Part shown: piece after piece, positions 9,178 through 17,805 of the stretch
Layout: each line of letters opens with the position of its first letter
Numbering within the stretch: position 1 is the first letter of the stretch
Assembly: GCF_014648195.1 (NCBI RefSeq)
Contig: NZ_BMQQ01000023.1
Location: 51,907-115,906, forward strand
Direction: 5' to 3'
Source: Streptomyces purpureus
GTDB lineage: Bacteria > Actinomycetota > Actinomycetes > Streptomycetales > Streptomycetaceae
DNA: 64,000 nt
Made by a program: the position numbers and the translations under genes
Notes under the pieces: generated by a model
What the model saw: the letters and a program-made list of their open reading frames with translations, nothing else
Databases searched by the model: none
Told to the model about the DNA's origin: nothing

Positions 9178-9966
9178 GTGCCCGAGCTGCCGGATGTCGA
9201 GGGGTTCCGGGAGGTCCTCGCCCGCTGCGCGCAGGGCAAGCGCATCACAGGGGTCGAGGTGCACGATGCGGGCGTTCTGCACGGGGTGGGCGCGGAGCGG
9301 CTGCGCCGCCGGCTGGAGGGGCGCCGGTTCACCGAACCCGGGCGGCACGGCAAGTGGCTGCTCGCCCGCACCGACGGGCCGACCGTGCTGATGCACTTCG
9401 GCATGACCGGACAGCTGGTCTGCTGCCGGGCGACGGACGACCTTCAGGCGCACGACCGCGTCGTGTTCGTCCTCGGCCGCGACCAGCTGCGCTTCCGTGA
9501 CCAGCGCAAGCTTCAGGGCATCTGGCTCGCCGAGGATCCCGACGCCGATGTCGCGCGGGCCCTCGGTGACCAGGGGCCCGACGCGCTGTCCATGGACCGG
9601 GACGGGTTCGACGAGCTGCTGTCCGGGCGGCGCGGCCGGGTCAAGTCGGTCCTGACCGATCAGTCCCTGATCGCCGGTCTTGGCAATCTCCTCGCCGACG
9701 AGATCCTGTGGCGTGCCCGCCTGCATCCGGCCCGCCAGGCGGGGGAACTGAGCGACGACGAGCGCCACCGGCTCCACACGGAGATGCGGCGCACCCTGCG
9801 CTCGTCGGTACGCGCGGGACGCGTACCGCCGCGCAGGTCCTGGCTCACCGGCCGCCGCGACGACGCCGACCCGGCGTGCCCGCGCTGCGGCGGTCCACTC
9901 GACCGCCGGCGGGTCGGCGGACGCGGCACGGTGTGGTGCCCCCGCTGCCAGCCGGACACCTCGTGA
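9178..9966 (+). CDS. Fpg/Nei family DNA glycosylase/AP lyase
   Basis: 262 aa. Base-excision repair enzyme that removes oxidised bases and cuts abasic sites. GTG 9178 is fixed by the family N-terminus: after Met removal the protein begins PELPDVE, with Pro as Schiff-base nucleophile and Glu next to it. Other family residues are the Lys of HGKWL (about 58), HFGMTGQL, the Asn of IAGLGNLLADEILWRA (about 169) and a C-terminal C4 zinc finger, CPRC-x18-CPRC (about 234-257). AAGGGG precedes the start. HFGMTG rather than HLGMTG and the overall divergence favour an actinobacterial Nei-like paralogue over the housekeeping Fpg. A strong hairpin follows. Confidence 0.93.
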   Translation: MPELPDVEGFREVLARCAQGKRITGVEVHDAGVLHGVGAERLRRRLEGRRFTEPGRHGKWLLARTDGPTVLMHFGMTGQLVCCRATDDLQAHDRVVFVLGRDQLRFRDQRKLQGIWLAEDPDADVARALGDQGPDALSMDRDGFDELLSGRRGRVKSVLTDQSLIAGLGNLLADEILWRARLHPARQAGELSDDERHRLHTEMRRTLRSSVRAGRVPPRRSWLTGRRDDADPACPRCGGPLDRRRVGGRGTVWCPRCQPDTS

Positions 9967-9986
9967 CCCGCCCGGGATACGCCGAA

Positions 9987-10031
9987 GGGGTGCCCCGCAG
10001 GTCGTACGTTCGCACGCACGCGGGGCACCCC
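9987..10031. terminator. Bidirectional terminator between glycosylase and xdhC
   Basis: A perfect 12-bp inverted repeat, GGGGTGCCCCGC (9987-9998) and GCGGGGCACCCC (10020-10031), with a 21-nt loop, sits between two converging genes that end at 9966 and 10051. Confidence 0.8.
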
Positions 10032-10050
10032 AGTTGAGCCGGTGTGAGGG

Positions 10051-10860
10051 TCAGTTCCCCTCGGTTTCGAAGGTGCGCAACAGGTCGGCGGCGACGCTGA
10101 CGGCGATGGTCGCCGGTTCCTTGCCGGTGATGTCGGCCAGCCCGATCGGGGTCTTGATCCGGTCGATGGTGGCCTCGTCGTGACCGCCCTCGGTGGAGAG
10201 GCGTTTACGGAACCGCACCCACTTGGCCGCCGACCCGATCAGCCCGATGGAGCCGAGGTGGGTCGTACGCAGGGCGGCGTCGCACAGCGCGGCGTCCTCG
10301 GCGTGATCATGGGTCATGATCAGGATGTGGGTGCCGCGCGGCAGATCCGCCAGTACCTCCTCGGGCAGCAGCGGCGTGTGATGCACATGCACCTGCGCCA
10401 CCGCGTCCGCCAGCACATCGAGCCGCTCCTTGGCGAGCATGTCGGAGCGGGAGTCGATCAGATGGAGGTCGAGGTCCTGACGGGCCAGGATGCGCGCCAG
10501 TTCCAGCCCGACGTGCCCGACGCCGAAGATCGCCACCGCCCGTACCACCGGCAGTGGTTCGAGCAGCACCGCGACCGTTCCGCCGCAGCACTGCACGCCA
10601 TGCTGGTTGACCACCTTGTCGTTCAGGGCGAAATCGATCAGCTCCGGCTCCGGCTTGGACGCGGCGATCATCTCCCGGGCCCGGTCGATCGCGACGGCCT
10701 CGACGTTGCCGCCGCCGATCGAGCCCCACGTCTCGGTCGAGCCCACGACGAGCTTGGCACCGGCGTCGCGCGGAGCGTGGCCGCGCACGGTCGCGACGGT
10801 CACCAGCACGCCGGACTCCCGGCGTGCCCGCAACCGTGCGACCGCGGCGACCCATGTCAT
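10051..10860 (-). CDS. xdhC: XdhC/CoxI family maturation factor of molybdenum hydroxylase
   Basis: 269 aa. XdhC proteins bind molybdenum cofactor, help add the terminal sulfido ligand and insert it into xanthine dehydrogenase. The N-terminal XdhC/CoxI domain (ESGVLVTVATVRGHAPRDAG, then WGSIGGGNVEA) and the C-terminal Rossmann domain (AIFGVGHVGLELARILARQD near 110) are both present. It is the last gene of xdhABC: the xdhB stop TGA is followed after 1 nt by ATG 10860. An overlapping GTG at 10869 is an alternative start. Ends at a strong bidirectional terminator. Confidence 0.93.
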   Translation of the reverse strand: MTWVAAVARLRARRESGVLVTVATVRGHAPRDAGAKLVVGSTETWGSIGGGNVEAVAIDRAREMIAASKPEPELIDFALNDKVVNQHGVQCCGGTVAVLLEPLPVVRAVAIFGVGHVGLELARILARQDLDLHLIDSRSDMLAKERLDVLADAVAQVHVHHTPLLPEEVLADLPRGTHILIMTHDHAEDAALCDAALRTTHLGSIGLIGSAAKWVRFRKRLSTEGGHDEATIDRIKTPIGLADITGKEPATIAVSVAADLLRTFETEGN

Positions 10861-10861
10861 G

Positions 10862-13254
<2,393 letters not shown>

Positions 13255-13258
<4 letters not shown>

Positions 13259-14730
13259 GACGACACCGCCTCGGTGGTCTGTGCGTGCAGCTTCAGCAGG
13301 CTCTGGCCGAGCATCGCGGAACGGTAGAGGGAGCTGGCGCGATGGTCGTCCATCGGCGTGCCCTCGCCGCGCAGCAGCCGGGCCGCGGCCTCGACGGTCT
13401 CCGCCGACCACGGCTTGCCCTCCAGGGCCGCCTCGGTGGCCAGCGCGCGGATCGGGGTGGCGGCCACGCCACCCAGGCCGATGCGGGCCTTGCGGACGAC
13501 CCCGTCCTCGATGTCGAGCGCGAAGCCGACCGCGACGCTGGAGATGTCGTCGAAGCGCCGCTTGGCGATCTTGTGGAAGGCCGTGACCGGCGACAGCGGC
13601 AGCGGGATCCGCACCGCGCGGATCAGCTCGCCGGGACGGCGCACGCTCTGCCGGTAACCGGTGAAGTACTCCGCCAGCGGGACCACGCGCTCGCCGTCGG
13701 CGTCGGCGAGGACCAGCGACGCCTCCAGCGCGAGCAGTACCGGCGGGCTGTCGCCGATGGGGGAACCGGTCCCCAGGTTGCCGCCGAGGGTCGCGCCGTT
13801 GCGGATGAGCCGGGAGGCGAACTGCGGGAACAGCTCGGCCAGCAGCGGGACTTCGCCGTCGAGGCGGCGCTCGATCTCGGTGAGCGTCAGCGCCGCGCCG
13901 ATCTCGATGTGGTCGGACTCGACGCGCAGCTCCCGGAGTTCGGGCAGCCGGTCGATGGCGACCACGCAGTCCTCGCGGCGGGAGCGGATGTTCACCTCCA
14001 CGCCGTAGTCGGTGGAGCCGGCGACCACGACCGCGTCGGGCCGCTCGCGCAGCAGCCGCAGCGTCTCGGCAAGGGTGTTCTTCCGTACGAACGCGCTGTC
14101 GTCCTGGACGTATTCGGTGGCGACCGGTGCCGGCGGCGCCTGCTCGCGGCGCTGCGCCAGCGGGTCCTCGTCGGCCGGCTCGCCGACGGCGAACGCGGCG
14201 TCGCGGATCGGGCGGTAGCCGGTGCAGCGGCAGAGGTTTCCGCTCAGCGCGTGCAGGTCGAAGCCGTTCGGACCGTGCTCGTGGTCGGTGCCGTCGGCCG
14301 GGTCGGACTCCGGTTCCGGGTGCGCGCAGCGGTCGGGCCGGTAGTACTCGGCGGCCATGCTGCAGACGAATCCCGGCGTGCAGTAGCCGCACTGGGAGCC
14401 GCCGCGGACCGCCATCTCCTCCTGCACCGGGTGCAGGGTGGGCGCCGTGCCGGCTTCGCCGACGGTGGCGAGGCCTTCGGAGGTGATGACCTCCTGGCCG
14501 TCCAGCGCCGCGACCGGGACCAGGCAGGCGTTGACCGCCACCCAGTCGGTGGGCTTGTTCACTCCCGGACGGGCCACCAGAACCGAACAGGCACCGCACT
14601 CACCCTCGGCACAGCCCTCCTTGGTGCCGGTGAGGCCGCGCTCGCGCAGGAAATCCAGGACCGTGGTCTGGGGCGCGGCCGGCGAGATGGGCGTTTCTTC
14701 CCCGTTGATGGTGATACGCGGCGCTACCAT
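13255..14730 (-). CDS. xdhA: Xanthine dehydrogenase small subunit (2Fe-2S and FAD domains fused)
   Basis: 491 aa. It passes electrons from the Mo site via two 2Fe-2S clusters to FAD and then NAD. Cluster ligands visible: C40, C45, C48 and C69 (plant-type), and C114, C117, C166 and C168 in QCGYCTPGF and NLCRCTGY. The FAD domain shows VVAGSTDYGVEVN and RNGATLGGNLGTGSPIGDSPP. Odd feature: residues about 132-156 form a hydrophilic insert rich in Asp, Glu, Pro and His between the two halves of the second cluster motif, where most homologues have a shorter link. ATG 14730 follows GAAGG at 6 nt. First gene of the operon, behind a long leader. Confidence 0.95.
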
Positions 14731-15034
14731 GACAGGCCTTCGTTTCGGTACGCAATCAGTTGATTCATCATGTTTGCCAATTCCAGGCAGCTTTCTGTGA
14801 TCAGAGGGCGCCGCGTGACGGGAGCGGGCGCGAAGCGGCACGCGACAGCGGCGTGCCAAAGAGGCGGTGAAGAGAAACCTGGACCGTGCCATGAAAGGGC
14901 ACGTCAGAACGGCGTGATCAGCAGCCGTGCGCGATACGACCCGGAACCCAGACCGTGCTGTGGGCGAGGCGACTCAGGTCAGAGCTGGTGTACATCCGCC
15001 GGTCGCCTCCTCTCGGTCGTCATGGGTCGACGTT
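14731..15034 (-). promoter_or_regulatory. Long 5' leader of the xdh operon with hairpins
   Basis: From the likely transcription start (about 15034) to the xdhA ATG there are some 300 nt of leader. They hold two clear hairpins: arms 14837-14843 and 14851-14857 (7 bp, GGCACGC/GCGTGCC) and arms 14885-14890 and 14898-14903 (6 bp, CGTGCC/GGCACG). Reading the minus strand there are also small open frames (see 14918-14995). A leader this long before a molybdoenzyme operon could carry an attenuator or a molybdenum-cofactor-sensing RNA, but I cannot match it to a known riboswitch by eye. The rest of the 438-bp gap (15070-15168) shows nothing clear. Confidence 0.5.
14918..14995 (-). CDS. Possible 25-aa upstream ORF in the xdh leader
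   Basis: ATG 14995 opens a 25-codon frame beginning MYTSSDLSRLAH and ending RIAHGC before TGA 14918-14920. It is preceded by GAGAGGAGGCGACC, one of the best Shine-Dalgarno matches nearby, better than that of xdhA. It lies fully inside the predicted leader. A shorter frame (MTTERRRPADVHQL) starts slightly upstream and overlaps it. Either may be a regulatory leader peptide; neither matches a leader I recognise. Confidence 0.35.
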   Translation of the reverse strand: MYTSSDLSRLAHSTVWVPGRIAHGC

Positions 15035-15040
15035 GACCGC

Positions 15041-15069
15041 AAATTAGTGGCTGACGCCACAGAGGTCAA
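15041..15069 (-). promoter_or_regulatory. xdh promoter with palindrome in the spacer
   Basis: On the minus strand, -35 TTGACC (15069-15064), a 17-bp spacer and -10 TAATTT (15046-15041) make a good sigma-70 (HrdB-type) promoter. The spacer contains the inverted repeat GTGGC-GTCA-GCCAC (15060-15047), placed where a bound repressor would block RNA polymerase. Confidence 0.65.
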
Positions 15070-15168
15070 GAGGTTGTCCGCTCCCTGAGCCTCTCCGGGG
15101 CCTCCGCCCGCCGGTACAGCCGCGGCGCCGGTTCTGCGCGTACCCGGCTCCGGCTGTGTGCCCCTGTG

Positions 15169-16110
15169 TCACCGCGGCGCCCGTACGCGCAGCGCCGTGA
15201 CGGACCAGTCGAGGGCCGGGGCCAGAGGCTGCGGGGCCGGCCAGTCGTTGATGACCGCGAGCAGGTGGAAGTAACGGTCTCGGCGCGGATCGTTCGCGGC
15301 CTCCAGACGCGGCAGCAGCCACAGGTGGGGTTCGGTGTCGTCGAGACGGCCGAGGGCGCGGGCACAGCCGGCGGTGAGCTCCCTGACGACAGAGTCGGCC
15401 TGGGGCGCTTCCGGGGCGATCCCCGACCCGGCGGCGGCTCCGGCGAGGTCACGGGCGACGGCGACGACATTCGGGCGCGGTGGTGTGGATCCGCTCCCGG
15501 ACAGACCCGCTGCGTAGTCTACGGTCACTCTCCGCACACGCTCGCGGAAGTCCGGGTCCAGCGACAGTTCGGCCAGCTCCACCCATGCCTCGATCTGCGC
15601 GTCCGTGGGGCTGTCGGGGAGTTCCGGTGTCATGGAGCGCCGGGCTGCGGCATGGCGACCGGCGCCGCCGCCCAGCCCCTCGAAGACGGTGTCGAGGAAG
15701 CCGTCGATCAGTCGTCGGCGTTCTCCTTGGGAAAGCTGAGCCAACTGGTGCATGCGTTCCATCTCCTCATGGGTTGGCCTGCGCCTGGCCGCGGCCATCA
15801 GCACCGCCCGCTGCAGCCGCAGGGCGGCGATCTGCACGTCCAGCGCGGCCGCGTGCTGCTCCGCGACGTCGCCGAGCGTCAGCTCTCGCTCCACGACCTG
15901 CCGGATCGCGTCGAGGCCCAGTCCGAGTTCGCGCAGCGTCCGCACCAGGGTCAGTCGGGCGACGGAGTCGGGACCGTAGCGGCGGTAGCCGGCCAGGGTG
16001 CGGTCGGCCGGCACCACGATGCCGCGGTCGGAGTAGAAGCGGATGGTCTTGACCGTCAGCCCCGTGCGCCGGGCCAGTTCACCGATCGAGTAGAGCGTGC
16101 CGTCGTCCAT
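15169..16110 (-). CDS. MerR family transcriptional regulator with long C-terminal domain
   Basis: 313 aa. Winged-helix MerR DNA-binding domain at the N-terminus (YSIGELARRTGLTVKTIRFY, then GYRRYGPDSVARL), a dimerisation helix (about 75-110), then a C-terminal region of about 190 residues with no obvious metal-binding cysteines, as in effector-binding Streptomyces MerR regulators. ATG 16110 follows AAGGTGAGG. A TCTCCC-N5-GGGAGA palindrome 16-32 bp upstream suggests autoregulation. It lies upstream of xdhA in the same direction, but xdhA has its own promoter, so a link to xdh is only possible. Effector unknown. Confidence 0.9.
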   Translation of the reverse strand: MDDGTLYSIGELARRTGLTVKTIRFYSDRGIVVPADRTLAGYRRYGPDSVARLTLVRTLRELGLGLDAIRQVVERELTLGDVAEQHAAALDVQIAALRLQRAVLMAAARRRPTHEEMERMHQLAQLSQGERRRLIDGFLDTVFEGLGGGAGRHAAARRSMTPELPDSPTDAQIEAWVELAELSLDPDFRERVRRVTVDYAAGLSGSGSTPPRPNVVAVARDLAGAAAGSGIAPEAPQADSVVRELTAGCARALGRLDDTEPHLWLLPRLEAANDPRRDRYFHLLAVINDWPAPQPLAPALDWSVTALRVRAPR

Positions 16111-16125
16111 GACCTCACCTTCGCG

Positions 16126-16147
16126 TCTCCCCCTACGGGAGACTCAA
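16126..16147 (-). promoter_or_regulatory. MerR-type operator upstream of the merR gene
   Basis: TCTCCC (16126-16131), 5 nt, GGGAGA (16137-16142) form a perfect inverted repeat. On the minus strand it is directly preceded by TTGAGT (16147-16142), which resembles a -35 box. MerR regulators bind such palindromes between overlong-spaced promoter boxes. I see no convincing -10 box at the expected place. Confidence 0.6.
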
Positions 16148-16360
16148 GCCCGCTCCGGCGGCCCGTGGATCAGGCACGGCTGCTCACCGCGGCCGGATGA
16201 GGACGGCCGCGCGGGCGGGCTACGCGAGCGGCTTCGGTGCCACCGTAGTCCGCCCCGCGGCCCAGGCCCCGTCGTCTCCGTGCGGTGCGTGTACGCGCCC
16301 CGACGGCGACATCGCGCGGCGCCGCACGCCACGGCTGCCCGATGGCCCGGAGGCAGTCCG

Positions 16361-17143
16361 TCAGGTCAGGCTCGACGGGACGATGCCGTAACGGCGCATC
16401 TTGCGGTACATCGTGGCGCGGGAGATGCCGAGGTCCAGCGCGGTGCGCTGGACGTTGGAGTGGTGGTCCAGCAACCCGCGTAGGATGGCGTCGCGTTCCA
16501 GCGCCTCGATGGTGGGGCGGCATTCCAGTGGGAGGTCGTCGGCATGGATCATCGGGCCGGATGGCCGCCGCGCCAGCCCGCGCATCACCGACTCGAGCTG
16601 CCGGACGTTCTCCGGCCAGGGGCATCGCTGCAGCATGGTCAGGGCATCCGGGGAGAACCTGCTCTCACCGCTCGGCCGGTACTTGCGCAGGAAGAACCGC
16701 GCCAGGTCCTCGATGTCCCCGGGGCGGTGGCGCAGGGGCGGCACCTCCACCAAGGCACCGCAGAGCCGGTCGAGTTGGTCGTCGGTGCTCACCATGGACG
16801 GCTGGCTGGTCAGGACCAGTTGCCCGGTGGCGGTGCCGTCCAGGTGTGTCAGCAGGTTCCTCAGCCGTTCCCGCAGCTGGTCGCCCAGCAGGTGGACGTC
16901 GCGCAGGACGAGCACATTGGACGGCACGGCGAGCAGCTCTCCGACGTCGTGCAGCCAGCCCTCGGTGGCGGCCGGTGCATCGGACAGCGGCGGCTGCGTC
17001 GTCTCCAGCCGGCGTCCGGCGCCGTGGGCCCGGTGCAGGGTCTCGACCAGCGTCCTCTTTCCGACACCGGCCTCGCCCAGGAGGTGCAGCGGCGTCCCGG
17101 CGACGAACGCCGCCCGGCTGTCGGCGACCGCGCGCAGCCTGCC
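16361..17143 (-). pseudogene. Fis-type AAA regulator, 5'-truncated
   Basis: About 255 C-terminal residues of an NtrC/AcoR-like activator remain: Walker A GEAGVGKRT, the segment VLVLRDVHLLGDQLRERL (sensor region), a lid domain (CPWPENVRQLESVM) and a C-terminal Fis helix-turn-helix (NVQRTALDLGISRATMYRKM). The sigma-54-contacting GAFTGA loop is absent, as in actinobacterial members. The usual N-terminal GAF/sensor region is missing: upstream of about 17143 the frame becomes the antisense of an ABC transporter remnant. The nearest possible start (17365) lies in that unrelated DNA. Probably non-functional. Confidence 0.75.
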
Positions 17144-17149
17144 TGGGGA

Positions 17150-17425
17150 ATCCCGCGCGACACGACCGGGGTCCAGGTGGGCGTCCGGCCCGAGTACGTC
17201 AAGATCGTCACGGACCCCGGTCCCAACACCTTCCCCGGCAGACTGCGGGGCGTCACGGACCACGGCGCGCAGCGCGTGCTCGAGGTGGAGGTGGCCGGGC
17301 AGCTCGTGAGGACCAAGACGCCGCGGGAGGAGGGGGTCCCGGCCGGCGAGGAGGTGCTGGTCCATCTGCCGCGCGCCAAGGTCCTTCCATACGCGGACGG
17401 CCGGTTGGTACTCCGGTCGTCATGA
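17150..17425 (+). pseudogene. ABC transporter ATPase, C-terminal (TOBE) remnant
   Basis: About 90 residues, starting near IPRDTTGVQVGVRPEYVKIV and ending GRLVLRSS at TGA 17423-17425, match the TOBE/regulatory end of sugar-importer ATPases of the MalK/UgpC type (GVRPEYV motif). The whole nucleotide-binding domain is missing. It abuts the truncated Fis-type regulator head to head at about 17143-17150, so both genes lost their 5' ends at one junction. Confidence 0.75.
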
Positions 17426-17457
17426 CCCGTCGAGCAGGACATCAGCAAAGGAATCCC

Positions 17458-17790
17458 ATGATCTTCATCACCGCCAAGTTCCGAGTCCGTCCCGAGCACG
17501 CCGACCGCTGGCCCGAGGTCACCGCCGACTTCACCCGGGCCACGCGCGCCGAGCCGGGCTGCCTGTGGTTCGACTGGTCGCGCAGTGTGGAAGACCCGAC
17601 GGAGTACGTCCTGATCGAGGCCTTCCGCGACGACGAGGCCGGGGCCACGCATGTGCAGTCCGCGCATTTCAAGGCGGCGCAGCAGACGTTGCCGCCCCAT
17701 CTGGTCGAGACGCCGCGCATCGTCAACATGAACCTTCCTCAGCACGACTGGTCGCTGCTGGGGGAGATGGCGGTCCCCGGCCAGGAGTAG
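17458..17790 (+). CDS. Antibiotic biosynthesis monooxygenase (ABM) domain protein, quinol monooxygenase-like
   Basis: 110 aa, one ABM/YgiN-type ferredoxin-like domain: MIFITAKFRVRPEHADRWPE, EPGCLWFDWSRSVEDP, YVLIEAFRDDEAGATHVQS, HFKAAQQTLPPHL. Such small dimeric proteins oxidise quinols or aromatic substrates without metal or flavin. The residue order WFDWSRS-x3-P-x-EYVLIEAF is typical. ATG 17458 follows AAAGGAA. It lies 32 nt after the ABC remnant and is convergent with the PP2C regulator gene. Substrate unknown. Confidence 0.88.
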   Translation: MIFITAKFRVRPEHADRWPEVTADFTRATRAEPGCLWFDWSRSVEDPTEYVLIEAFRDDEAGATHVQSAHFKAAQQTLPPHLVETPRIVNMNLPQHDWSLLGEMAVPGQE

Positions 17791-17805
17791 CAAGGCCCGC
17801 TACGG

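Noticed and set aside
14770..15036. 88-codon plus-strand frame in the xdh leader region
   Set aside because: No ribosome site and no similarity. It lies antisense to the probable leader, and composition does not look coding.
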